DNA from: VGMD01 sp964552055
GTDB lineage: Bacteria > Chlamydiota > Chlamydiia > Chlamydiales > 2-12-FULL-49-11
Length of the DNA: 22,672 nucleotides
Direction: 5' to 3'
NCBI GenBank assembly: GCA_964552055.1
Contig: CAZKFL010000036.1
Coordinates: 1 to 22,672 of the forward strand
Position numbers and translations under genes: made by a program. Below are positions 7,551-16,036 of this stretch, one piece after another (position 1 is the stretch's first letter; the number at the start of each line of letters is the position of its first letter). The notes beneath the pieces are model-generated. The model saw only the letters and a program-made list of their open reading frames with translations, did no database searches and was not told the origin of the DNA.

Positions 7551-8297
7551 ATGAAATTAGTTTTTTTTAAAGGAGTATTTACAAGCATATTACTCTTAAA
7601 TTTCACCTATATTAATGCAAATTGGGAACCTGAATCATGCTTTTCTGATAGAGACCTTTCAGACTTAAGCAATCAAGAATTTGTCGATGTAAAAGACAGA
7701 GTATCGCATGCTTTAAAAGGCAGTTGGTGCTCTCAGGAAAAAATTGATTTATTATTAGCCTTAATGCTTATCGAAAAGCCAAAAATTTGTGTAGAAATTG
7801 GCGCATTTTCTGGCTCGTCTGTCCTACCAGTAGCTGCCATGTTAACTTATTTAAACCAAGGGAAAATTTATGCTATCGATGGCTGGTCAAATAGCACAGC
7901 TATTAGAAATTTAGCTGAGAACGACCCTAATAAAGCTTGGTGGTCAACTGTAAATATGAAGGAGGTCCAGCGTTCTTTTAGGATTTTAATGAACTCATTT
8001 AAAGTGCAAAATTATGTCCAAGAAATTGCTCTAGCATCCGATGATGCTGTTTCTCTAATACCTGATGAGATTGATTTTTTACATCTTGATGGCGATTATT
8101 CAGAAATTGGATCATTAAAAGACGTAGAGCTCTATATTCCAAAAGTAAAAGAAGGCGGTTATATACTTTATTCGAATCTTTTTACTATGATCAATGGTAA
8201 GCAGCCCAAATTAAAAGCATTTTGCGCTTTACTTGAAAATTGCGAAATAGTGACAGAAATCGAAAATGACAATGCAATCTTATTTAAAAAACTTTAA
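7551..8297 (+). CDS. SAM methyltransferase (Methyltransf_24 type) with signal peptide
   Basis: This intact 248-residue protein is the reference copy for the three related modules in the window. It has a signal peptide (about 1-24), KGSWCSQEKI (56-65), the SAM loop VEIGAFSGSS (81-90), an acidic strand-2 end YAIDGWS (107-113), WW (130-131) and LHLDGDYSE (177-185). The C-terminal region has a GGYILYSNL strand. The fold is a class I methyltransferase of the Methyltransf_24 type. In other bacteria such genes often sit in glycan clusters, but the substrate here is unknown. Start ATG with GGAGA seven bases upstream. It is the only gene of this set on the plus strand, and it is followed by the inverted repeat at 8332-8416. 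Confidence 0.82.
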   Translation: MKLVFFKGVFTSILLLNFTYINANWEPESCFSDRDLSDLSNQEFVDVKDRVSHALKGSWCSQEKIDLLLALMLIEKPKICVEIGAFSGSSVLPVAAMLTYLNQGKIYAIDGWSNSTAIRNLAENDPNKAWWSTVNMKEVQRSFRILMNSFKVQNYVQEIALASDDAVSLIPDEIDFLHLDGDYSEIGSLKDVELYIPKVKEGGYILYSNLFTMINGKQPKLKAFCALLENCEIVTEIENDNAILFKKL

Positions 8298-8599
8298 TTA
8301 CTAACACATTATAATACTTGCGTTTAAATCTAGTTGGCTACTTATTCGCCTTAAGCATTCTAGCGAAACAACCAATTTACTTTGCTAGCGCGCTAAAGGC
8401 GAATAAATAGCCAACTGGGTTTTAACTGAATTGCCATCCTTTGTCAAATAGATCAAACGGATACGCTTTTATGCGCAATTCTGATTTTCTTAACAAATGA
8501 GCAACATTACATGTCGAGCCAAACTAACAAAAAGAGTTTCCTCATTTGCGATTAAGGAAAAAACCGAAAGATACAAAAATATATATTTCACTAATAATC
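8298..8599. repeat. Intergenic region with a long inverted repeat (8332-8416)
   Basis: The stretch between the methyltransferase and the DUF6492-type gene holds no gene I can support. It contains an inverted repeat: AGTTGGCTACTTATTCGCCT (8332-8351) continuing TAAGC, and GCTAAAGGCGAATAAATAGC (8392-8411) continuing CAACT. The stem is about 25 bp with two mismatches and the loop is 35 nt. On the plus strand it is followed by GGGTTTT, so it could end the methyltransferase transcript, or it could be a small mobile repeat. A weakly similar string (TTACTTATTCGCACTAAGAG) lies at 9532-9551. Confidence 0.7.
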
Positions 8600-9454
8600 T
8601 CACCTTTTATAATCATGATAGGCCACATAATCAAAGCCGTCTTCATAATCAGCTTTTCTCCCCTCTTCAGAAATGTCACCTTTGTTGTCCCATTTTAAAA
8701 ATCGTAACTTTACTTGGGATGTGTGTGAGAAGGCAAAATTGAAGTAGATTTCGTATTCGGAGAGGCAGTTGTCTTCGAGTTCCCAAGGATGGAGAGTCTT
8801 GCATAGGGCTTGCCAAGCGGGGGCTTTATGGATTTTTTCAATGCGAGAAAAGAGATCGTCAAGGATGGGTTTTTGGAAGAGCATGTGATGGGAAATGCCG
8901 GAGTGCTGCGGATAGACTTTTCCTAAGTCTGGCAAAAGGCGCTTCATATGGTTGAAGTAGAGGGCGTGGTTGTCAGTGCCAGGGTTATAAAGGCCTGCGC
9001 CGCTAGAATCTAGAAATTCAACGGGATGGTAGAAGATGACATCAGCATCGACTATGAGAACGTTAGATGAAATCTTTGGAATGACATAAGGAGCGTAAAG
9101 CTTTAGAAATTGCTGATAAATCCATCCGCATTTTTTGCAAGAGTCTACAAATTCTTTTGCTTGTTTTTTGTTTTTCTTAAAAATATGGAGCCCTAAATCA
9201 AATTTAGTAAATGGATAGAGTTTTTCATCAAACCATTCAACATCTAGAGCGTAGGGCTTATTTGAGATCACAATTATACGACGTAGATTTTGCACATTAT
9301 TTCTAATCCCTTCGATGCAAAGAGCAAGAGTTACTATGTCTTTTTCTGCGCAGGGAATGACTACATCAATTGGATCATTTGAAAATTTGTACTCTACCTT
9401 TTCGGAAAAAAGGGTCGTAATCATGAGGGAAAGTAAAAAAAAGCAGGATTTCAT
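8600..9454 (-). CDS. DUF6492-type glycosyltransferase-like protein with signal peptide
   Basis: The protein has PIDVVIPCAEKDIVTLALCI near the N-terminus (about 28-47), typical of the first strand of GT-A enzymes. CGWIYQQFLKLYAP (109-122) and LIVDADVIFY (133-142) follow, with DAD as the likely metal-binding DxD motif. Later it has HSGISHHMLF and a W-E-L-E-DN segment. This is the pattern of the DUF6492 family, which is thought to be glycosyltransferase-like; no substrate is known. I chose the ATG at 9454 (284 residues). It gives a clean signal peptide (MKSCFFLLSLMITTLFS), whereas the longer frame begins only with a TTG at 9487. It stands alone on the minus strand, convergent with 7551-8297. Confidence 0.72.
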   Translation of the reverse strand: MKSCFFLLSLMITTLFSEKVEYKFSNDPIDVVIPCAEKDIVTLALCIEGIRNNVQNLRRIIVISNKPYALDVEWFDEKLYPFTKFDLGLHIFKKNKKQAKEFVDSCKKCGWIYQQFLKLYAPYVIPKISSNVLIVDADVIFYHPVEFLDSSGAGLYNPGTDNHALYFNHMKRLLPDLGKVYPQHSGISHHMLFQKPILDDLFSRIEKIHKAPAWQALCKTLHPWELEDNCLSEYEIYFNFAFSHTSQVKLRFLKWDNKGDISEEGRKADYEDGFDYVAYHDYKR

Positions 9455-9676
9455 TATAGAAAGAAATTTTCTTATTTTATGTCTCAAATGTCAATCAATC
9501 TTTGTAGCAAGGAATTCAAACCCGGCCCGTTACTTATTCGCACTAAGAGCTGGCTGCAACAACTGGAATAAATTTATTTATAGAATGTGCTAGTAGCATT
9601 AAAAAGATTCGAAGTTGCGACCATCTTGACCGACTTTCAAGGGGTGTTTGTGAGAAATGCGGGCTAGGCATATTTT

Positions 9677-10376
9677 TTGCCAACCGGTGTTACTGCAAGC
9701 TACTTATATTATGAAGCAATTCAAGGGGGAATGGATTTAGGAATTCCGTATTTAGCTACAAATACAGATGGTGCTTACTCAGAGTTCACTACTACGGCTT
9801 TGGGATATCCAATATTAATGCAAGATTTTTCCTATAAATCAGGGTTTAAGGTGGGTCTTGGTACCGTTTGTCCAAATGATAATTGGGTACTATATGCTGA
9901 ATATACATGGCTTCATGGCACAAGTCATACATTTGGAATCCCTGAAAATGCGAACACAACCGAAATTAATGGTTATTCACTCCCCCAAACGGGAATATTT
10001 CTTCCTACCAGTTTTTTTGCTGGGGGAGAGATTTCAAACGGATATGCAACCTCAATTGGATCTGACTGGAATTATAAAATCGATTTAGTAGATGCCCAGG
10101 TATCAAGACCTTAATATTTGGGAACAAACTACACGATGGAACCATTTTTCGGGCTTAGAGGTGGTTTTATAAGGCAAAATCTAGACATTAGTGCAGGTCC
10201 GCTTTCTACTCTGCTTATAGATTCAATTACATCAAGCTGGACGGGGCATTTTTTGGGAACAAAATATGATTCGATATTTGGCAGATTTAACAAATACATC
10301 TAGAGCTTGGTCAGGTTCAGCCGCAGGAAATCTTTTTCTACAAGGCCTTGTTATAAACGCTGGATTGAATTTTTAA
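9677..10376 (+). pseudogene. Major outer membrane protein-like pseudogene (Legionella/Simkania type)
   Basis: The fragment matches the three intact proteins at 17399-20510, with several lesions. There is no signal peptide or start codon; homology begins at TASYLYYEA. Recognisable blocks are DFSYKSGFKVGLG (like DYHPGFQVGF), WVLYAEYTWLHG (like WDFGGEYLWYRG), VDAQVSRP and FFGLRGGFIRQNLDISA. A TAA at 10112-10114 replaces the Tyr codon that follows RP in the paralogues. Near 10245-10265 a deletion of roughly 110 codons plus a frameshift joins SSWTG to FWEQNMIRYL. The C-terminus GNLFLQGLVINAGLNF then ends at 10376 in a different frame, with the terminal Phe typical of outer-membrane beta-barrels. 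It cannot encode a working barrel. Confidence 0.85.
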
Positions 10377-10377
10377 G

Positions 10378-11814
10378 TCACTCAATTTGCCATCCGCCAC
10401 CGAGAGCTTTGTAGAGGCGCACTGTATCAATTAGCGCTTTTGCATTGCTACCTAAAAGCTCTTGCTCAGAAGTGATATATTGCCTTTGTGTTTCAAGCAA
10501 GTTCAGAAGATTAACGACTCCTTTTGTAAAGCGCTCTTTACTAAGGAAGACTAGGTCTTCATAATGGGTTGTAGATTCCTTTCTTTGTTTAAGTGATTCT
10601 AGGTCCTCTTTTTGGGAGATGATTGCGGTTTCGGTTTCTTGGAGCGCTTTGAGGATTGTTTGTTGGTAGGTGTGGGCTACGGCTTCTGTTTTGGCGCGTT
10701 TGGCTTTGAGGTTACCGACAAGCTTGCCGCCTTGGAAGATGGGAAGCTGGATGTCGCCGCCGAAGGACCAGGTTTTGCTAGCCATGGCAAAGAGGTTGCC
10801 GAGTGAAAGGGATTGGAAGCCACCATCGCCCATTAGGACAAAGGAAGGGAAAAAGTTTGCTACGGCTACTCCGATTTCAGCGGTTACTTTTGCTAGTTCT
10901 CTTTCTACTTTACGGATATCGGGGCGGCGTCTTAAGAGGTCAGATCTAATTCCAACTGCAATTGATTGAGGCAGTTTAGGAAGTTCTTTTTGTGGGAGAA
11001 GCTCTTCAAGTAACGCTTCTGGGAGATCTCCTGTTAATATGGAAATGGTGTAGATGTTTCGGTGGATTTGTGATTCGAGATAAGGAAGCCTTGCTGTTTC
11101 GGAGGCAAGTAAAGCTTGTATGTTTTCGTCATCGATGCGGCTCACATAGCCTACTTCTAGCTGCTTGTGGATCAGGAAATATTCAACTTCCAGAAGTCTG
11201 ACACTTTCGGTAATGAGCTGAAACTCTTTTTGGAAGCTGCGTAGCTCGATGTAGTTGTTTGCAATTTCTGCCATTACGGATATTAAGATGTTATTTCTAT
11301 CTTCAATTGTCTCTCCAATATACGCATTAGCAGCTTCAACTTGTCTCCTTGTCTTGCCCCATATATCAATTTCCCAACTTGCATCAAGGGTTGCATTATA
11401 AAGGCTCTGGAGCTGAGGAGCTTGTAAGTTAAAGGGCAAGGTGCTTGGATTTGAATCAACCCCTAAAATATCATTACCTGCAAAAACCGGTCCATTCTTA
11501 CTAAAATAAGTTCTAGTTGCATTGACGTCTGCACCAATTTTTGGGAAAAAGGCGGATGCAACCATCATGCGCATCGCTCTTGCTTGTAAAATGTTAGATG
11601 TTGCAGATAAAACGTCATTGTTAAACTCACAAGCTTTTGCAACATATTTATTTAAAAGTTCATCTTCAAATACTTCCCACCATTTAATTAGTGGAGCATC
11701 CGTATTTTCATTAGGCGCTGCCCAAGTACTAGAAACTGTGCTATCCGGCGTTTTATAATTGGGACCCACAGAACATCCACACAGAATTATAAAAAAAATA
11801 TATGTATATTTCAT
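10378..11814 (-). CDS. Outer-membrane efflux lipoprotein, NodT/TolC family
   Basis: The 478-residue protein begins with a short hydrophobic segment and a lipobox (LCGC, lipidated Cys at 14), followed by SVGPNYKTP, the standard start of the RND/ABC-type NodT outer-membrane factors. Two long repeats with helical, Ala/Gln/Glu-rich segments and short strand regions follow. Near the middle come LRSDLLRRRPDIRKVERELA and VANFFPSFVLMG (close to RPDIRxAE and FP), and QLPIFQGGKL marks the second strand pair, as expected for the trimeric TolC fold. It would form the outer-membrane channel for the ABC exporter encoded just upstream. Its ATG overlaps the permease stop as ATGA, with GGAG upstream. It is the last gene of the operon and stops 1 bp short of the convergent pseudogene end at 10376. 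Confidence 0.92.
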   Translation of the reverse strand: MKYTYIFFIILCGCSVGPNYKTPDSTVSSTWAAPNENTDAPLIKWWEVFEDELLNKYVAKACEFNNDVLSATSNILQARAMRMMVASAFFPKIGADVNATRTYFSKNGPVFAGNDILGVDSNPSTLPFNLQAPQLQSLYNATLDASWEIDIWGKTRRQVEAANAYIGETIEDRNNILISVMAEIANNYIELRSFQKEFQLITESVRLLEVEYFLIHKQLEVGYVSRIDDENIQALLASETARLPYLESQIHRNIYTISILTGDLPEALLEELLPQKELPKLPQSIAVGIRSDLLRRRPDIRKVERELAKVTAEIGVAVANFFPSFVLMGDGGFQSLSLGNLFAMASKTWSFGGDIQLPIFQGGKLVGNLKAKRAKTEAVAHTYQQTILKALQETETAIISQKEDLESLKQRKESTTHYEDLVFLSKERFTKGVVNLLNLLETQRQYITSEQELLGSNAKALIDTVRLYKALGGGWQIE

Positions 11815-12920
11815 TGGAGTCTCCTTTTGAAGAAGAGGCCAGCTCCAATTGTGTTGAAGAGGCCTATGATGAGTAAATACCAGATGTTTTCTAAAACAAT
11901 GCGTGCAGGCATTGCTTTAAGAAAAATACCTTTGGAAATAATGAGAATGTATTTGAGAGGAATTAGATAGGTAATCGGCTGTAGCCAGTTAGGCATATTC
12001 TCAATCGGAGTTGCATAGCCTGAGAGGAGAACTGAAGGCATCATAAAAATAAATGTGCCAAGCATTGCTTGTTGCTGTGTAGAGGAGATGGATGAAATAA
12101 AAAGGCCGATGCCACTAATTGAAGTGACAAATATAAGAAGGCTAAAAAAATAAAGGATATAAGAACCTGTAAAGGGAACACCTAAAAATAAAACGCCAAT
12201 TACACACATTAAGAGCCCTTCAACAAGGCCGATAATAATTCCAGGCACAAGTTTTCCCACTAAGATTTCCGTAGGAATTAGTGGAGAAACAAGCAGCTGA
12301 TCGAAGGTGCCGAGCTCTCTCTCTCTAGCTACTGATTGTGTTGTAACGACAAGACATGTAAGCATTGCTAAAATTCCCACAAGACAAGGAATATTATACC
12401 AGACATAAAGCGTGTTCGGATTAAACCAAACTCTCGGTGTCAATTCGACATTCTGAGTGAATTCTACATTTTTTGCAGTGAGATCATTATTAAAGTCATT
12501 GATGATTTGGTTCGCATATCTTGCTACAATTTGAGCCGTGTTTGTTTTTCTTCCATCAAAAATGAGCTGAAGATTGGCAGGTTTTCCCGCGTCAAGATCT
12601 CTTGAAAATTGCTCATCAATGGATAAAACCATAAGCCCTTTTTGATGATCAATATAAGGAGCAATTTCCTCAACTCCTTTTAAAAATTGCACATCATAAC
12701 TAAAGATGGGACTGCCATAAAACCTTTCAACTAGCTCAAAACCTTGCTCACCTGAGTCGCGATTAAGTATACCAATGGCAACATTTTTCACATCCAAGGT
12801 TGCTGCAAACGTGAAAATACAGAGCTGAATAAGAGGCGGAAGTAAAATAGAAATGCGAACTTTTGGATCTTTGAGAACAGCTAACATTTCCTTCCAAATT
12901 AATGCTTTAACCCTACTCAA
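11811..12920 (-). CDS. ybhR: ABC-2 type export permease, YbhR-like
   Basis: The 369-residue protein has one N-terminal membrane helix (about 22-41), a long periplasmic domain (RDSGEQGFELVERF, then DGRKTNTAQIVARYANQI, a family signature) and five C-terminal helices from about residue 175. ARERELGTFDQLLVSPL (about 204-220) is the conserved cytoplasmic coupling motif of the ABC2_membrane_3 family. Length and neighbours match E. coli YbhR (368 residues). With the YbhS-like partner it forms the channel of the efflux system. The start is TTG, embedded in the TGA stop of the upstream gene (TTGA), which suggests translational coupling. Symbol given by family resemblance and gene order. Confidence 0.85.
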   Translation of the reverse strand: MSRVKALIWKEMLAVLKDPKVRISILLPPLIQLCIFTFAATLDVKNVAIGILNRDSGEQGFELVERFYGSPIFSYDVQFLKGVEEIAPYIDHQKGLMVLSIDEQFSRDLDAGKPANLQLIFDGRKTNTAQIVARYANQIINDFNNDLTAKNVEFTQNVELTPRVWFNPNTLYVWYNIPCLVGILAMLTCLVVTTQSVARERELGTFDQLLVSPLIPTEILVGKLVPGIIIGLVEGLLMCVIGVLFLGVPFTGSYILYFFSLLIFVTSISGIGLFISSISSTQQQAMLGTFIFMMPSVLLSGYATPIENMPNWLQPITYLIPLKYILIISKGIFLKAMPARIVLENIWYLLIIGLFNTIGAGLFFKRRLQ

Positions 12921-14047
12921 TCTAGCCTCTTTGCTGTATAAAATGCAGTGATTGTAAAAAATAGTATTCCCAAAGCAATAATGGGTAGCATATCATAAAA
13001 AACTAAACTCCATACATTTCCAACAAGAAAAATACTTTGCAAGCTTTGCACAAAATATTTAGCAGGAATAACATATGTTATTGTTTGGATCCATCCTGGC
13101 ATACTTGCAATTTCAAAAAGAAACCCCGATAAAATGTAAGCTGGTAAAAATCCGACAATCAACGTAATTTGATAAGCAAGCACCTGGTTTTTGGTTACAG
13201 TTGATATCATTAAACCAAGACCTAGCGAAGTAATGAGAAAAATTGCGGAAACAAGCATCATTAATAAAAATGATCCTCGCATGGGCAGTCCATAACAAAT
13301 AATTGAAATCAAAACACACATGATCATCGAAATCATTCCCAAAAAAAAGTAGGGAATTACTTTAGCAACAACTAGCTCTCTTATTCCAACTGGCGTTGAG
13401 ATAAGAGCCTCCATCGTCCCCCTCTCCCACTCTCTTGCTACGACAAGCGCTGTGAGCAAAGCGCCAATCAACGTCATAATAATTGCAAGAGAACCCGACA
13501 ATAAAAAAAATCTGCTTTGTAACTGTTCATTATACCAAATTCTTGTTTGTGTATTGATAACAGGAACTTCGCCCTTAAATCCCCCTTCAATTGCTTGCTG
13601 CCCCAAATAATTTCGAAAAACTCCCTGCGCATAATTCATTACAAAATTTGCCGTATTCGTCTCACTCCCATCTGCAATCACCTGAATCGGAGCTACCTTA
13701 TCAGGCCGATCACGATACTGCGAAAAATAAGAAGGGACCACAAAAAAACCCCTAATTGATCCACGTGTCATTTCATCATGTAGCTCTCTCTTATCCCTCA
13801 CAATTTGTACATCAAAGTACTTTGAATCCGTAAGAGATTTAGCAAAACTTTGCGCATCAGGCGATGTATCTTCAAGCACAAGACCAACTCTTAAATGATC
13901 TAAATCAAGAGAGACCCCCGATCCATATAGAAAAATGAGCAAAAGAGGCAAAAAAACGGTAATCATGATCGTACTGGGATCTCGAATGATTTGAAAGAAC
14001 TCTTTAACAATCAGAGCCCTAACCCTCCGCACTCTCCCTTTCTTCAT
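12917..14047 (-). CDS. ybhS: ABC-2 type export permease, YbhS-like
   Basis: The 376-residue protein shows the same layout as its partner: a first membrane helix (about 25-45, IMITVFLPLLLIFLYGSGV), a periplasmic domain with DGSETNTANFVMNYAQGV, and five C-terminal helices. The coupling motif is VAREWERGTMEALISTPV (about 203-220). E. coli YbhS has nearly the same length (377). The start is ATG with a perfect GGAGG seven bases upstream, stronger than for its neighbours, in keeping with a separate translation start after the 285-bp gap. It pairs with the downstream permease, whose start overlaps its stop by 4 bp. Confidence 0.86.
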   Translation of the reverse strand: MKKGRVRRVRALIVKEFFQIIRDPSTIMITVFLPLLLIFLYGSGVSLDLDHLRVGLVLEDTSPDAQSFAKSLTDSKYFDVQIVRDKRELHDEMTRGSIRGFFVVPSYFSQYRDRPDKVAPIQVIADGSETNTANFVMNYAQGVFRNYLGQQAIEGGFKGEVPVINTQTRIWYNEQLQSRFFLLSGSLAIIMTLIGALLTALVVAREWERGTMEALISTPVGIRELVVAKVIPYFFLGMISMIMCVLISIICYGLPMRGSFLLMMLVSAIFLITSLGLGLMISTVTKNQVLAYQITLIVGFLPAYILSGFLFEIASMPGWIQTITYVIPAKYFVQSLQSIFLVGNVWSLVFYDMLPIIALGILFFTITAFYTAKRLD

Positions 14048-14332
14048 ATAAGCCGCCTCCTCTTCCTTCTATACCCACATCTTCAAATAAAGACAATTGA
14101 ATCATCACGGCTTTACTTCTTGAACTCATTGATACACAGGAATTATATATTTCACCGGAACAAATATTAAAAAATGTATTTCTTTGCGATTCTTTGCATC
14201 TTTGCGTCTTTGCGTGAATTTTTGAAATAGGTATCGTATCAAACGACAGGCATTGCTTTTTGGATGTCAGTTTTTAAAAAACAATTCACGCAAAGACGCA
14301 AAGTTGCAAAGAATCGCAAAGATGAAAGAGCT
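14048..14332. repeat. Intra-operon gap with a 40-bp inverted repeat of TTTGCG units
   Basis: The left arm (14181-14220) begins TCTTTGCGATTCTTTGC and ends TTTGCGTGAATT. The right arm (14283-14322) is its inverse complement with a single mismatch. The loop is 62 nt. The arms are built from repeated CTTTGCG-like units. A third, single-orientation copy lies at 22629-22672, so this is a dispersed repeat family. The right arm ends 10 bp from the stop of the ATPase gene, so any ATPase transcript reads through the whole hairpin. It may weaken downstream expression, stabilise the upstream mRNA, or simply be an inserted element. No gene is seen in the gap. Confidence 0.85.
14068..14096 (-). promoter_or_regulatory. 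Possible sigma-70 promoter before the YbhS-like permease
   Basis: On the minus strand TTGTCT (14091-14096) and TATAGA (14068-14073) are separated by exactly 17 bp. The predicted transcript start would fall at or next to the GGAGG ribosome site, which gives an unusually short leader. That counts against it, but it would let the permeases and outer-membrane factor be expressed despite the hairpin upstream. Confidence 0.35.
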
Positions 14333-16036
14333 CTAGACTGATTTGTTATCATAGTCCTCTATCATTTTGACGAAGGCATCTTCTAATGTGGGGTTTGTAT
14401 TACTAGATGATTTAGCTTGATCTTTTAGAACATTTGGAGTGTTCATGTTAATGATCTTGCCCTGATAAATGAGCGCTATTCGGTCGCAATATTCGGCTTC
14501 CTCCATAAAGTGGGTGGTTACCATGATGGTTACACCTTTTGCAACTAGGCCGTTTATGTGATTCCAAAATTCTCTTCTCGTGACAGGATCTACGCCAGAT
14601 GTGGGCTCATCTAGAAACAACACTTCGGGGTGATGCATATTTGCGCAAGCTAAACTAAGTCTTTGTTTAAAGCCGAGGGGAAGGAGTTCGGTACGCCCTG
14701 AAAGATGTGTCTCCAAATTAAATATTTCAATCATTTCATCAATTGCAGCCTTTTTCCTAGAATTGGTTAAATTGTAAATGCCTGCAAAAAAGCTGAGGTT
14801 TTGTCTTACGCTTAAATTTCCGTAGAGGGAAAATTTTTGCGCCATATAGCCAATGCGGCTTCTTGCTTCTGAGGGCGCTTTTTGCAAGTCTCGATTATTA
14901 ATTGACGCTTTTCCGGCAGTAGGTGTGAGCAGACCACAAAGCATTTTAAATGTGGTTGTTTTACCAGACCCATTTGGACCAAGCAACCCAAAGATCTCCC
15001 CTTTTTTTACTTCAATACCAATCTGATCGACAGCAGTAAATGAGCCAAATTTTTTTGTGAGTCCTGATGCAAAAATTGGGATCTCCACTTCATCTGTAAC
15101 ATGTGGTGCGCTATCTGCAAGTTTTGAAATCCCTCCAGGACCTCCTCCTAACATATCTATAAAAGCGTCTTCAAAAAGCGGTAAGGTGCTTTTCAGATTC
15201 ATATCAAGCGGTGGTTTTACATTTTCCTTAAGTACAATTCGAATATCTCTTCCTCGAATAACACCATCCATTACACGTTCATCTTTTAATAACTTAAATA
15301 ATAACTCGCGTTTATCACCCTCAATATCTGTTACTTCAAACGATCTTCCTACCATCTTATCTGTAAGAGCTTTCGAACTACCATCATAGAGAAGCTTTCC
15401 TTCGTTAAGCAAAAGCACCGTATCACATCGCTCGGCTTCATCCAAATAAGCGGTACTCCAAAGGACTGTAATACCATCCTTGATTAAATCCCCTACCATC
15501 TTCCAAAGCTCACGCCTCGAAATCGGATCAACGCCAACACTTGGCTCATCCAAGAGCAATAGCTTTGGCTGCTTAATTAGAGCGCAGGCAAGACCAAGCT
15601 TTTGTTTCATTCCACCTGATAAATTCTTTGCTAAAAACCCTGTAAACTTTTTTAACCCGGTAAAATGCAACAACCTCTCAAAAGTTGCTTCTTTCTCATC
15701 ACCAAGAACATCCCGTAACTCTGCATATAGATTCAGATTTTGTCCTACCGTTAGATCTTCATAGAGTCCAAACCGCTGCGGCATATAACTTGTCACTACA
15801 TGCAAAGACTCTGCATCTTTAATGGAATCAAATCCAAGAACTTCAATCTTACCTTTTGTCGGAGTCAAAAGCCCTGCAATGAGGCGAATCAGAGTTGTCT
15901 TTCCAGACCCATCTGGTCCTACAAGACCTACAATCTTACCTTTGGGAACACTTACATTAATATCATTAAGAGCAGGAGGAATCCCTGGCGAAAACTCCTT
16001 ACATAAACCTGAAATGGATATAATTGTGTTACTCAA
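14333..16036 (-). CDS. ybhF: ABC transporter ATPase with two nucleotide-binding domains, YbhF-like
   Basis: The 567-residue soluble protein has two full ABC domains in tandem. The first (about 5-230) shows GPDGSGKT (40-47, Walker A), LSGGMKQ (139-145, signature) and LLLLDEPSVGVD (159-170, Walker B). The second (about 320-560) shows GPNGSGKT (353-360), LPLGFKQR (452-459, the LPLG variant of the signature usual for the second domain of this family) and VLFLDEPTSGVD (472-483). Length and order fit E. coli YbhF (578 residues). It powers export through the two permeases by ATP hydrolysis. The start is a TTG that overlaps the 3' end of the membrane fusion gene by 8 bp. A long gap with an inverted repeat follows before the permease genes. 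Confidence 0.92.
   Translation of the reverse strand: MSNTIISISGLCKEFSPGIPPALNDINVSVPKGKIVGLVGPDGSGKTTLIRLIAGLLTPTKGKIEVLGFDSIKDAESLHVVTSYMPQRFGLYEDLTVGQNLNLYAELRDVLGDEKEATFERLLHFTGLKKFTGFLAKNLSGGMKQKLGLACALIKQPKLLLLDEPSVGVDPISRRELWKMVGDLIKDGITVLWSTAYLDEAERCDTVLLLNEGKLLYDGSSKALTDKMVGRSFEVTDIEGDKRELLFKLLKDERVMDGVIRGRDIRIVLKENVKPPLDMNLKSTLPLFEDAFIDMLGGGPGGISKLADSAPHVTDEVEIPIFASGLTKKFGSFTAVDQIGIEVKKGEIFGLLGPNGSGKTTTFKMLCGLLTPTAGKASINNRDLQKAPSEARSRIGYMAQKFSLYGNLSVRQNLSFFAGIYNLTNSRKKAAIDEMIEIFNLETHLSGRTELLPLGFKQRLSLACANMHHPEVLFLDEPTSGVDPVTRREFWNHINGLVAKGVTIMVTTHFMEEAEYCDRIALIYQGKIINMNTPNVLKDQAKSSSNTNPTLEDAFVKMIEDYDNKSV

Noticed and set aside
8497..8742. 81-codon plus-strand frame next to the DUF6492-type gene
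   Set aside because: Most of its informative part is antisense to the 3' end of the gene at 8600-9454. Composition is Cys/His/Arg-rich as in shadow frames, and no good ribosome site is present.
14452..14459. Possible defect in the second signature motif of the ABC ATPase (LPLGFKQR instead of LSGGxKQ; residues 452-459)
   Set aside because: The LPLG form is usual in the second domain of YbhF-like double ATPases, and both Walker motifs are intact, so it is not a lesion.
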